Below, piece by piece: positions 24,003 to 31,125 of a stretch of 39,030 nt of DNA. The DNA is from DASXBA01 sp046729895. GTDB lineage: Bacteria > Actinomycetota > Thermoleophilia > Solirubrobacterales > Thermoleophilaceae. Within the stretch, counting starts at the first letter, position 1, and each line of letters opens with the position of its first letter. The notes beneath the pieces are model-generated. The model was not told the origin of the DNA. It did no database searches and worked only from the letters and a program-made list of their open reading frames with translations. The stretch covers positions 1 to 39,030 of the forward strand of contig JBKPHP010000216.1 in the NCBI GenBank assembly GCA_046729895.1, written 5' to 3'. The position numbers and the translations under genes were made by a program.

Positions 24003-24120
24003 GCAGAGACGCGGACTAGCGCGAAGAGCGAGGCCGTGAGGTGTGAGGCCCGCCGCGAAGCCGTGCTGACCCCGGTTGGCACAGGCGCGCACCTCAAAGC
24101 GCTAACTCCGCGTCTCGTCT
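24003..24120 (+). ncRNA. Candidate structured small RNA (three nested helices)
   Basis: The region between two convergent genes folds into a long closed structure. Helix 1: GAGACGCGGA (24006-24015) pairs with TCCGCGTCTC (24107-24116), then after a 2/3-nt internal loop AGCGC (24018-24022) pairs with GCGCT (24099-24103). Helix 2: TGAGGTGTG (24037-24045) pairs with CGCACCTCA (24088-24096), with one G-U. Helix 3: GTGCTGAC (24063-24070) pairs with GTTGGCAC (24075-24082) around a 4-nt loop. A promoter-like TTGACC/TATCTA pair ends at 23995, and a terminator isolates the upstream gene. It lacks the SRP RNA core and matches no RNA family I can name. A MITE-like palindrome or a bidirectional terminator are alternatives. 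Confidence 0.5.
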
Positions 24121-24148
24121 TCTCGGTGCCGCCGGCACAGGCGCCTTC

Positions 24149-25555
24149 CTAGCGCCGCCTGACCTTGATGGTCGCGGTCATGGAGACGGGGTGCACCGCG
24201 CAGAACAGCCGGTAGGTGCCGGGGACCCGGAGCTTCTTGCGGAAGCTGTACCCGGCCGGCAGGTTGCGCGAAGCGAACCCGCGCGGACCGTTGGCGACGG
24301 TGACGTTGTGGATCTGGTGGCCCTGGAACAGCCAGCGCAGCGTGGCGCCTCGGCGAACCGAGAGGTTGGGGCGGCGGAAGAAGGTGTCCCCGACCGTGAT
24401 CGTCCCTCGGCGACCCAGGCGGAGGCGACGTCCGGGCGGCTTCGAGATGTTGCGGGCGACACCGCGCTTGAGCCCGACTATCGGCACCCGGAAGCGTGGG
24501 GGCTTGGTGCGGCCCGGCCCGGTGGCGCGCAGGTCGATCAGGTCGTCAGGCAGTGCGCCGCAAGGCGAGCGCACCGAGGAGTCGGGCGCCATGTAGACGA
24601 GCATGATCCCCATCACCCGCGTGTGCACGAGGGAGTCCTCGTAGTTGGCGTCCAGCCTGAGGCGCTCGCCCTTCGCCACCGGGATCCCCTTCTGGGTGTT
24701 GAAGCCGCTCATGAAGATCGGTCCGGGCTCGTGGAGGATCGGGCGCACGTGGTAGAAGGGGTGGTCGCGGGTGCCCCAGAGGGGCCGAGACGTGTAGAGG
24801 CGGGCGCCGCCGCAGTCCTTGCGACGCAGCTGGAGGTTCTTCGCGCCGCCGTGCACGTGGCCACCGCCCGCGACCAGGCGTCCGGCCTCGGGGGCGGTCC
24901 AGGTCGCCGAGCGCCTGTAGGTGGAGCCGCGCCGCCTGCCGCCCGGCACGTTGAAGACGGGGTCCGCGAGGCAGTTCTTCACGTCCAGCCAGTAGGGATG
25001 CACCTCGGTCTGGGGGGTGGTCTCCCAGGTCACGTGGTAGCGGATCCACGCCCTGTCCACCCGGTTCTTGTGGTTCATGAACATGTACGTGAGGTACCAC
25101 GGTTCGCTTGGCTGGAAGGGGTAGCCGTAACCGCTCGGCAGAACCATCCTGGCCCGCTCCTCGCCAGCGGCGTAGAAGCGCTCGGCGCCGGGGAGCTTCG
25201 ATACCGAGTCGAAGCTCGTGAAGTTCCCGCAGGTGCGGTCGCGCCGGGCCACGTTCACGAAGACGATGTGGTGCAGCATCAGCCGGCTGATCGGGACCTG
25301 CTTGGCATCCGGGCCGGGGCCGTCCACGACGTCCACGTCCATCCGCGTGACATAGCCGTTGCCCGGTGGATGCGGCGCAGGCAGGAACCCGTACTTGACC
25401 TGATAGCCGCCGACCGTCACGGGGCCTACGCTGAGGGTCTTCGTCTGCGTGGAGGCGGACCCGGACGCGGGCAGCAGAAGACAGCAGACGAAAACTGCGG
25501 AAAGAGCTCGCTTCACTCCTCGCACGGACTCCGTTCCGCGCCTCCCGACCGCCAC
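24149..25555 (-). CDS. Secreted copper protein: PHM/DBH-like domain fused to a cupredoxin
   Basis: A 468-residue exported protein. A signal peptide ends near residue 35 (VFVCCLLLPASGSAS). Residues ~40-325 resemble the two-jellyroll copper(II) ascorbate-dependent monooxygenase fold: LHHIVF (H95, H96) recalls the CuH pair of peptidylglycine monooxygenase, and GGHVHGG (H233, H235) with a Met at 315 or 318 recalls the CuM site. Residues ~385-468 are a plastocyanin-like domain with a plausible type 1 copper set: H416, C452, H455 and M459 (CAVHPVSM). It could hydroxylate a substrate with the cupredoxin as electron donor (inference). The start taken is GTG 25555; GTG codons at 25525 and 25516 closer to the signal peptide are possible. 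Confidence 0.75.
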   Translation of the reverse strand: MAVGRRGTESVRGVKRALSAVFVCCLLLPASGSASTQTKTLSVGPVTVGGYQVKYGFLPAPHPPGNGYVTRMDVDVVDGPGPDAKQVPISRLMLHHIVFVNVARRDRTCGNFTSFDSVSKLPGAERFYAAGEERARMVLPSGYGYPFQPSEPWYLTYMFMNHKNRVDRAWIRYHVTWETTPQTEVHPYWLDVKNCLADPVFNVPGGRRRGSTYRRSATWTAPEAGRLVAGGGHVHGGAKNLQLRRKDCGGARLYTSRPLWGTRDHPFYHVRPILHEPGPIFMSGFNTQKGIPVAKGERLRLDANYEDSLVHTRVMGIMLVYMAPDSSVRSPCGALPDDLIDLRATGPGRTKPPRFRVPIVGLKRGVARNISKPPGRRLRLGRRGTITVGDTFFRRPNLSVRRGATLRWLFQGHQIHNVTVANGPRGFASRNLPAGYSFRKKLRVPGTYRLFCAVHPVSMTATIKVRRR

Positions 25556-25679
25556 AGACCGGCCAGGTATTCTGGCACAGCCCTCGCCTCCACGACCGCT
25601 TGGCCGTTTCGAGCGTCGGCCTTTGACGTTCCGGCGTGGATGCCGCCGCAGCTTCAGGCCGCCTCACCGGCCGAGGCCC

Positions 25680-26303
25680 TCAGCCGAGCTCGCGTTCGAT
25701 CGCCGCGATGGTCTGCTCGGTGTCCTCGAACCGCACGGCCTTCATTCCGAGCTCCCGGGCTCGGTCGCAGTTGACCTCCACATCGTCCACGAGCAGGGAT
25801 TCCCCGAAGGTGACGCCCTCTCCGAGTCGCTCCAGCGTCAGCTCGAAGATGCGACGTTCCGGCTTGCGGGCGCCCACGAACGCGGAGTCCACGACCACCT
25901 CGAAGATCTCGTCCAGCTCGGGCAGCTTGGCTCGCCAGAGGGGCTCCCACTCGCGGACGTTGTTGGTGCACAGCGCCATCCGCAGCCCCCGACCGCGGAG
26001 CTCCCGCATGAAATCGATCATCGGGGCGTTCGGCCGCAGCCGCTCGAAGTAGACCTCGCGCAGGTGCCGCAGGTCGAAGCCGGCCGGCAGCGCGCCCTGC
26101 AGGCGCCTGCCGAACTCCTCCTCGCTTATCTCGCCCCGCTCCAGCTGAAACAGGGGGTGCTCGCCCCCCTGCTCCTGCGCCCGCGCCATCGCCCTGCCGA
26201 GGTCCTCCGGTGTCACCCCGGTCTGCTCCTGGTAGGCGAGGAACCCCTCGATCAGCGGCGAGGTCAGGACGCCGCCGAAGTCCGACACGATCGCGCGGAT
26301 CAT
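25680..26303 (-). CDS. HAD-family hydrolase (subfamily IA)
   Basis: A 207-residue cytoplasmic HAD phosphatase or related hydrolase. Motif I is DFGGVL (D9 nucleophile, with Gly where the usual acid/base Asp stands), motif II is CTNN, motif III is the Lys in GARKPERRIF, and motif IV is LVDDVEVN. The Gly variant also occurs in YihX-like HADs. The cap is helical (residues ~15-85). The ATG at 26303 overlaps the stop of the upstream gene as ATGA, indicating translational coupling; upstream in-frame sequence is antisense-like and was excluded. It is the last gene of a minus-strand operon with fxsA and an unknown gene. Confidence 0.87.
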   Translation of the reverse strand: MIRAIVSDFGGVLTSPLIEGFLAYQEQTGVTPEDLGRAMARAQEQGGEHPLFQLERGEISEEEFGRRLQGALPAGFDLRHLREVYFERLRPNAPMIDFMRELRGRGLRMALCTNNVREWEPLWRAKLPELDEIFEVVVDSAFVGARKPERRIFELTLERLGEGVTFGESLLVDDVEVNCDRARELGMKAVRFEDTEQTIAAIERELG

Positions 26304-27010
26304 GCTGCCGCGGGGGACTCCGCTCGCACCATCAGCTCGTAGGCGCCGAGGCCCTCGCGGCCCTCGACGCGCCAGCGGAACACCGCGGCGTGCACGGTCA
26401 GGCCCTCCAGCTCCAGCGAGGACCCGGCGATGGCGCTCCCCGACCCCCGGCGGGGGAAGTCCTCGCCGGGCAGCCACAGCTCCAAGCCGGCGCTGCGCTG
26501 GCGTCCCTCCCCGTCGTACACGGTCGAGATGCGGGCGTCCTCCACAGCCAGCGGCTCGCCCGCCTCGAGCAGGGACGCGACCACCAGCTCATCGCCGTGC
26601 CCGCGTACGCCACGAGGGCGCCGCGCCAGCGCCAGCACGGCGTGCTCCTCGTCCATCAGCGCCGACAGCGAGCGAAGCGCGTCGAGCTCGTCCCAGGCCG
26701 GGGGCACGCGTGTCTCGCTGACCGTTCCGAGGCACTCCACCCGGGAGTCGCCGACCTCGCCCCTCACCCTGCACACGCGCGCCGCCACGCCACCCAAGTC
26801 GACCTCGTCGGAGATCGGCTCGAGCTCCAGGGAAAAGCGGTCGGCCAGTCGGGCCTTGAGCTTCCCTCGGCGCCCCTTCTCGATCTCGGGCCCCTCGGGC
26901 ACCGCGGTGGCCGACTTACCCTTGAAGAGGACGGTCGTGCCCGACCGAGCCGTGCCGTGGAGGTTCCGGGCCGGGTCGAAGAAGGCGATCGAGACCGCCG
27001 GAGCGGTCAC
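26300..27010 (-). CDS. Conserved-looking protein of unknown function between fxsA and a HAD gene
   Basis: A 236-residue protein, probably cytoplasmic: no signal peptide and no membrane segment. It alternates hydrophobic beta strands (AVSIAFFDPARNLHG, SGTTVLFKG, FSLELEPISDEVDLGG, LEGLTVHAAVFRWRVEG), and the pattern suggests a beta-barrel or lipocalin-like fold, perhaps related to the AttH/carotenoid-hydratase group; that is a guess. The GTG start at 27010 overlaps the fxsA stop (GTGA), and its own stop overlaps the HAD start (ATGA), so the three genes are tightly coupled. An in-frame extension upstream was rejected because it runs through fxsA in another frame. Confidence 0.7.
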   Translation of the reverse strand: MTAPAVSIAFFDPARNLHGTARSGTTVLFKGKSATAVPEGPEIEKGRRGKLKARLADRFSLELEPISDEVDLGGVAARVCRVRGEVGDSRVECLGTVSETRVPPAWDELDALRSLSALMDEEHAVLALARRPRGVRGHGDELVVASLLEAGEPLAVEDARISTVYDGEGRQRSAGLELWLPGEDFPRRGSGSAIAGSSLELEGLTVHAAVFRWRVEGREGLGAYELMVRAESPAAA

Positions 27011-27456
27011 CGCTCGAGCTGCTCGGGCGGCCGCTCCTGCTCCGTGGCCGTCCCTTCGACGTCGTAGTCGCGCGGCCCAACGACCCGCAACCCGATCCGC
27101 CTTCCGATCGCCCGCACCGCGAATCGCCTGAGCACGCCGCGCGTCGGCGGCAGAAGCATGAGCAGCCCCAACACGTCGGTGATGAACCCGGGGGTGATCA
27201 GGAACGCGCCGCCAAAGATCACGAGAACGCCGTCCTGCACCTCGCGGTGCGGCATTCGACCCTGCGAGAGTGCCTGGTTGAAGCGCCTCCACACCGCTCG
27301 TCCCTGTGAGCGCAGGAGCATAGAACCGACCACCGAGTCCGCGGCCAGCAGCAGGATCGTCCAGAGGACACCGATCGCTTCGCCGACCTTCAGGATCACG
27401 TACAGCTCCGCGAGCGGCAGCAGTATGAACAGCGCGATCAGCGCGAGCAGGCCCAT
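27007..27456 (-). CDS. fxsA: FxsA-family membrane protein
   Basis: A 149-residue inner membrane protein with the FxsA pattern: helix 1 at residues 1-25 (LLALIALFILLPLAELYVI), a second at ~28-45 ending in DSVVGSMLLRSQG, and a third at ~77-100 with GGAFLITPGFITDVLGL. FxsA of E. coli relieves F-plasmid exclusion of phage T7; the normal role is unknown. The C-terminal ~45 residues are charged and cytoplasmic. I chose ATG 27456 because TAGGGT sits 7 nt upstream on this strand. It is divergent from the MIP18-like gene with only 27 bp between start codons, and leads the operon into the unknown and HAD genes. Confidence 0.88.
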   Translation of the reverse strand: MGLLALIALFILLPLAELYVILKVGEAIGVLWTILLLAADSVVGSMLLRSQGRAVWRRFNQALSQGRMPHREVQDGVLVIFGGAFLITPGFITDVLGLLMLLPPTRGVLRRFAVRAIGRRIGLRVVGPRDYDVEGTATEQERPPEQLER

Positions 27457-27463
27457 TTGGCGG

Positions 27464-27469
27464 ACCCTA
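27464..27469 (-). promoter_or_regulatory. -10 box of fxsA (TAGGGT), leaderless
   Basis: Read on the minus strand, TAGGGT ends 7 nt before the ATG at 27456. One base pair separates it from the plus-strand box at 27471. Confidence 0.55.
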
Positions 27470-27470
27470 C

Positions 27471-27476
27471 TAACCT
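27471..27476 (+). promoter_or_regulatory. -10 box of the MIP18-like gene (TAACCT), leaderless
   Basis: TAACCT ends 7 nt before the ATG at 27484. It lies back-to-back with the fxsA box, so each promoter's upstream part must fall inside the other gene's first codons. Confidence 0.55.
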
Positions 27477-27483
27477 TTTCGGC

Positions 27484-27780
27484 ATGCCAAGCGTCGACGA
27501 AGTGCAAGAGGCTCTGACCAACGTCATCGACCCCGAGCTCGGGCTCGACTTCGTTGAGCTGGGCCTGATCTACGAGGTCGAGATCGAGGACGGGGACGTG
27601 TACGTCACCTTTACGCTCACCTCGCCCGGCTGCCCGATCGGGCCGCAGGTCAACGAGCAGATCGAGGAGTTCGTCGGCGAGCTCGACGGTGTGGAGCGGA
27701 TCTATCCGAAGATGGTCTTCTCACCCCCCTGGACGCCCGAGATGATGAGCGAGGAGGCAAAGTTCGCGCTCGGATTTTGA
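27484..27780 (+). CDS. MIP18/DUF59-family protein (SufT/PaaD-like iron-sulfur assembly factor)
   Basis: A 98-residue protein of the MIP18 family. The family signatures are present: DPELGLDFVELGLIY (residues ~16-30, the usual DPE...DLGLIY) and a conserved Cys in TSPGCPIG. Members help to mature iron-sulfur proteins or phenylacetyl-CoA oxygenase; with no paa genes here, the iron-sulfur role is the likelier one. It fits the neighbouring iron-sulfur nuclease genes only loosely. The ATG at 27484 lies 7 nt after TAACCT; an in-frame TTG at 27457 would be antisense to the fxsA promoter. It is followed after 4 nt by the lipoate-ligase-like gene. Confidence 0.9.
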   Translation: MPSVDEVQEALTNVIDPELGLDFVELGLIYEVEIEDGDVYVTFTLTSPGCPIGPQVNEQIEEFVGELDGVERIYPKMVFSPPWTPEMMSEEAKFALGF

Positions 27781-27784
27781 GCGC

Positions 27785-28537
27785 GTGTCGCAGCTCCAAC
27801 TGATCCACGACTCCTTCCCGGACGACCCCGCCCTCGACACGGCGGTCTCCCGGGCACTGCTGGAGCGCGTCGCCGCCGGCGCCCTGCCGGAGACACTCCG
27901 GCTGGCGCGCCCGGGCCGGATGGTGGCCTTCGGCAAGCAGGATGCCGTCAGCCCGACCTATCAGGAGGCCGTGCGGGCGGCGCGGGACGCCGGCTTCGAG
28001 GCAGTCCTCAGGCTTGCAGGCGGTCGCGCCGCGGTCTTCCACGAGGGGACGATCGCCCTCGCTCAAGCGGTACCCGATCCGGATCCGCGGCCCGGCGTTC
28101 ACGAGCGCTTCGAGCGGTCGGCGGAGCTCGTGACGGCAGCGCTCCGGCGGCTCGGGGTCGACGCCCGCGCGGGGGAGGTCCCGGGCGAGTACTGCCCCGG
28201 GGGCTACAGCGTGAATGCCGGGGGGCGTACCAAGCTCGCGGGGCTCGGGCAGCGCCTGATAGCGGGCGGCGTTCACATAGGCGGGGTCATCGTGGTCGAC
28301 GGCGCCGACCGGATACGAGAGGCGCTCGTGCCCGTCTACGCGGCTCTGGGCCTCGACTGGGACCCGCGCACCGCGGGCTCGGTGGCCGAAGAGGCGCCGG
28401 GCGCCGACATGGACGAGGTGTTCGACGCGCTTCGGGCGGAATACGCACGGCGCAATGAGCTCTTCGACGGCGGGCTCGACGCGGAAACCCTCGCCGTTGC
28501 ACGCTCCCTCGCCCCCGAGCATCTGGCTCCCCGATGA
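27785..28537 (+). CDS. Lipoate/biotin ligase-family protein (LplA/LipM-like)
   Basis: A 250-residue enzyme of the BPL_LplA_LipB family, which moves lipoyl or octanoyl groups onto carrier proteins. Visible motifs: LRLAGGRAAVFHEGTIALA (the RxxGG...V.H.G substrate-binding loop, residues ~78-96) and GGRTKLAGLGQR (with the conserved Lys, residues ~147-158). C138 in EYCPGGYSVNA could be the acyl acceptor of a LipM-type octanoyltransferase, but it also occurs in ligases, so reaction type is open. The C-terminal accessory domain is short. The GTG at 27785 lies 4 nt after the MIP18-like stop, and the gene's stop overlaps the next ATG. Confidence 0.83.
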   Translation: MSQLQLIHDSFPDDPALDTAVSRALLERVAAGALPETLRLARPGRMVAFGKQDAVSPTYQEAVRAARDAGFEAVLRLAGGRAAVFHEGTIALAQAVPDPDPRPGVHERFERSAELVTAALRRLGVDARAGEVPGEYCPGGYSVNAGGRTKLAGLGQRLIAGGVHIGGVIVVDGADRIREALVPVYAALGLDWDPRTAGSVAEEAPGADMDEVFDALRAEYARRNELFDGGLDAETLAVARSLAPEHLAPR

Positions 28538-28731
28538 TGCGTTCCGCCGCGATCTCGATTACGGTTAGGGCGGACCCGCTCCCGACGGACTGGCCCGTGG
28601 AACCCGATCCTTCGAAGCCCAGTTACCTGGACGTGCTCGCCGGCGAGTGCGGACTGTTCATGCGCCTGTATGCGCTGGGCGGCACCTGCCTCCTGGTCTT
28701 CCTGCTGGCGCTGGCGCTCTTCACCCTTTAA
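28534..28731 (+). CDS. Mini membrane protein with one C-terminal helix
   Basis: A possible 65-residue protein with a single hydrophobic helix at residues ~46-64 (LYALGGTCLLVFLLALALF) and a soluble N-terminal half containing PSKPSYLDVLAGECG. The ATG at 28534 overlaps the preceding stop (ATGATG context), which supports coupling. A GTG at 28597 would give a shorter form. No family recognised. Its end lies just upstream of the promoter for the next mini-gene. Confidence 0.55.
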   Translation: MMRSAAISITVRADPLPTDWPVEPDPSKPSYLDVLAGECGLFMRLYALGGTCLLVFLLALALFTL

Positions 28732-28737
28732 GCCCAG

Positions 28738-28752
28738 GGGTACCCTAAGGGT
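28738..28752 (+). promoter_or_regulatory. -10 box (TACCCT) within overlapping palindromes
   Basis: TACCCT at 28741-28746 ends 7 nt before the GTG at 28754, so the gene may be leaderless. The box is covered by two small palindromes, GGGTACCC (28738-28745) and ACCCTAAGGGT (28742-28752), which could bind a regulator. Confidence 0.45.
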
Positions 28753-28753
28753 C

Positions 28754-28978
28754 GTGCTGATCGACGACCGGATGCCGTCCGATGACGGCCGTCAGCCTAT
28801 CGAGGTCAACTGGAGAGTCGTCGGCTGGCTCGCGGCGGCGGCGATTCTCATCTTCGCCGGGATCCACGCCACGGGCTTCGTCGCCTACCTGATCGTTTGC
28901 GCCACGGTCTACGCGATCTGCCGCGCGGTGACCGGCGCGGTCGATTACTGGGAGGGGCTGCGCGAGTGGCGGCAGTAG
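28754..28978 (+). CDS. Mini membrane protein, one or two helices
   Basis: A 74-residue protein with a hydrophilic N-terminus (residues 1-20) and hydrophobic segments at ~23-41 (VVGWLAAAAILIFAGIHATG in part) and ~43-62 (FVAYLIVCATVYAICRAV), then a short charged tail with two Trp. The frame is open further upstream, but GTG 28754 fits TACCCT 7 nt before it. No family recognised. It ends the plus-strand run that starts with the MIP18-like gene. Confidence 0.6.
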   Translation: MLIDDRMPSDDGRQPIEVNWRVVGWLAAAAILIFAGIHATGFVAYLIVCATVYAICRAVTGAVDYWEGLREWRQ

Positions 28979-29002
28979 AGCGGGTCTTCGGGCCTGGTTA
29001 GA

Positions 29003-29021
29003 GAGCCCACTGGAGGGGCTC
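29003..29021. terminator. Short stem-loop between convergent genes
   Basis: GAGCCC (29003-29008) pairs with GGGCTC (29016-29021) around a 7-nt loop. It lies in the 59-bp spacer between the mini membrane gene and the convergent phosphatase gene. Confidence 0.4.
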
Positions 29022-29037
29022 CGTACGCGACGTCCCT

Positions 29038-30972
29038 CTACTTGTTCGAGACGGTCAGCGGCGTCCTCTTCATCGCGTCCGCCATCGGGGTATCGGTGAC
29101 GGGCACCACTATGCAGGCGAGCATGTCGTCCTCGGACCCGCCAATCTCGCGCACCCGGTTGGTGAGCTCGTCGGCGTCGGGGAACTCGCGGAGCAGACCG
29201 GCCAGGCCGTCGCGGCCTAGCATGCCGAGCTTGCGGGTGCGGGCCTCGCTCAATCCGTCCGTATGCAGGAGGATAGGCCTACCGCACTCCAGCCTCACCG
29301 TTTCCTGGTGCACCTCGGCTCCCAGGGCGACGCCGATCGGGGGACAGACAGGTCGCGGCGTCGGCAGCGGCCCCTCGGTCGTGAGCGGCGGCGGATGCCC
29401 GGCTAGCGCGTAGACGAGCTCCCGCTCCACGGGCTCGTAGACCGCCACCGTGACAGTGGCGAAGTGCTCGCCGAGCTGATCGACCTGCGCGTGGGTGGCA
29501 ACCTGGATCACCTGCCGAGGCTCCAATCCCGCAAGCAGATAGGCCCGTAGCGCCTTGCGCACCTGAGTCGCCGCCACGACAGCCTGACGGTCATGACCGG
29601 AGATGTCCCCGACCACGAAGGCGGTGCGGCCGCGGTCGAGCGCCACCAGCTCGTAGAAGTCGCCGCCGGAGGCAGGGCCCTCCGCGGCACGAGAGGCAAC
29701 GCTCACCGCGAGGCCCGGCGTGCGCTCGGGCAGCCTGGAGCCGATCGCCTCCTCCAGCAGGCTCTTGTCGCTTCTCAGCCGTTCGCCCTGCCGGTGCGCG
29801 CGACGCGCCCTCGCCGCGGCGACGACGGCGGCGGTCCCGAACGCCAGTGCGGCGGCGCCCAGGGCTCCAAGCAGCAACTTGATCGCCGGCGGGATCACAT
29901 TCACCGCGTCGCTTACGTGCCGGATGATCGTCCGGGGGGCGCCCTCCCTGGGCTTCTCACGCCGGGTCGCCCGTCGGTTGGCGGGCGCAGGTGGCCCATC
30001 GGCCTGTGGCTGGAGGCCGGCCGGAGCGGAGGAGGCGGCGTCGCTGACCGGTGCTGGCGCGCCTACCGGGGCGCCGCCCGTCGAGGTTGGCTTCTTCGCC
30101 TGGCCGCCGCGGCTGGGCCTGCTGCTGCGTCCCTGGTCACGGGTGCGCCGCTCGCGGCGGGGGCGCCTTCTGTCGGCACTCGCTGGCGGCGCCTGCTCTC
30201 CGCTCGCGGGAGGAGCGACGGCTGCCGTCGCCCGCGGGATCACGAGCCCTCGCACCGGGCCGCTCACCCACCCCGACGTGGCGACGACTCGCGACGGCCG
30301 CTGCATCGTCAGATTCGATCCGAAGGCCACTTGGCGCGGCGGATCGAAAACGAGCATCGTGTACGCGTCCGGCTGGGCGCCTCCCTGCGCCTGCGGGCTG
30401 AAGGCCGTGACCGGGCCGCTTGTGGCGAGCCCCGGTGGCACGCTGGTCAGCAGCACCAAGCCGCCGTTGTGCCTGGTCGCGCCGACCGGATCGAGCACCA
30501 GCACGGGCGCGTGCAGGTCGACTGGCGGTACGACCCTCAGCTCGGCGGGCGCCCCGCCCGGTTCCGAAGGCGGCTGCACGAGCAGCATCGGCTGTCCGAG
30601 CGTGACGGGCGCTGCAGGTTTGAGGGCGGCGGTGTCAAGCGGAGTTCCCGGCAGTGCGGCCGCCGGATCCACTGCCGCCGGCGCCTCTTGGCTCGGGCAC
30701 ACGAGGACCTCGGGCGAGCCCGGCACCAGCACCGGGTCGGGAAGCGCCTCCTGGCCGTGAGGCGGCTGCTCCGGCGGGGCCGGCTGCGCCAAGGGGGACG
30801 GCTGCTCCGAAGTGGGCGTGGCGGGTGCCGAGGACTCGGAGCCGACCGAGGGCTTGTCGTTCCGTGCCGCGCCAAGCGCCGGCCCAGCGAACCAGACGGC
30901 AAGCGGCAGAGCGACGGCGCACGCCGCCGCCGCGCGTCGAAGCCGATCCGCGGCAAGGGTCGAACGCGCCAT
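29038..30972 (-). CDS. Membrane-anchored SpoIIE/RsbU-type PP2C phosphatase, second copy
   Basis: With ATG 30972 as start this is 644 residues. Residues 1-36 form a signal peptide or anchor. Residues ~40-110 are Pro/Ala/Ser-rich, ~115-250 are beta-rich (a possible extracytoplasmic sensor domain), and ~265-350 are basic and disordered. A membrane helix follows at ~363-386, then the PP2C domain (~420-620). The phosphatase motifs are GGDFYE (436-441), GDISGHD, HTDGLSEAR and EDDMLAC. It has the same plan as the protein at 9641-11443, but the stalk differs completely. It probably turns an outside signal into dephosphorylation of an anti-anti-sigma factor (inference; no partner genes nearby). A TTG at 31026 is a possible earlier start. 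Confidence 0.85.
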   Translation of the reverse strand: MARSTLAADRLRRAAAACAVALPLAVWFAGPALGAARNDKPSVGSESSAPATPTSEQPSPLAQPAPPEQPPHGQEALPDPVLVPGSPEVLVCPSQEAPAAVDPAAALPGTPLDTAALKPAAPVTLGQPMLLVQPPSEPGGAPAELRVVPPVDLHAPVLVLDPVGATRHNGGLVLLTSVPPGLATSGPVTAFSPQAQGGAQPDAYTMLVFDPPRQVAFGSNLTMQRPSRVVATSGWVSGPVRGLVIPRATAAVAPPASGEQAPPASADRRRPRRERRTRDQGRSSRPSRGGQAKKPTSTGGAPVGAPAPVSDAASSAPAGLQPQADGPPAPANRRATRREKPREGAPRTIIRHVSDAVNVIPPAIKLLLGALGAAALAFGTAAVVAAARARRAHRQGERLRSDKSLLEEAIGSRLPERTPGLAVSVASRAAEGPASGGDFYELVALDRGRTAFVVGDISGHDRQAVVAATQVRKALRAYLLAGLEPRQVIQVATHAQVDQLGEHFATVTVAVYEPVERELVYALAGHPPPLTTEGPLPTPRPVCPPIGVALGAEVHQETVRLECGRPILLHTDGLSEARTRKLGMLGRDGLAGLLREFPDADELTNRVREIGGSEDDMLACIVVPVTDTPMADAMKRTPLTVSNK

Positions 30973-31125
30973 ACGGCCGCCGGCGATTGGCGCATGCTCG
31001 AGGTGTGGGCGGTGGTCCCCTATCAACGGCTGCAGAGTCCTTCCTTCTAAGGGAAGGCTGTAGCCGGCTCCCCTTCCCCCGGGACGGCTACGTTCACCAT
31101 AACCCGGAAGTGGGGATTGCGCACG

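Noticed and set aside
24003..24120. SRP RNA, tmRNA, 6S/6C RNA or a known riboswitch
   Set aside because: No SRP tetraloop/GGAAG core, no tRNA-like ends, no C-rich twin loops, and no downstream gene on the same strand for a riboswitch to control.
25680..26303. Inactive HAD protein because the second Asp of motif I is Gly
   Set aside because: The same Gly occurs in active YihX-like phosphatases, so loss of activity cannot be claimed.
29593..31050. 485-residue and overlapping plus-strand frames opposite the second phosphatase
   Set aside because: Low-complexity Arg/Gly-rich translations with no start signal. The minus strand encodes complete PP2C motifs.
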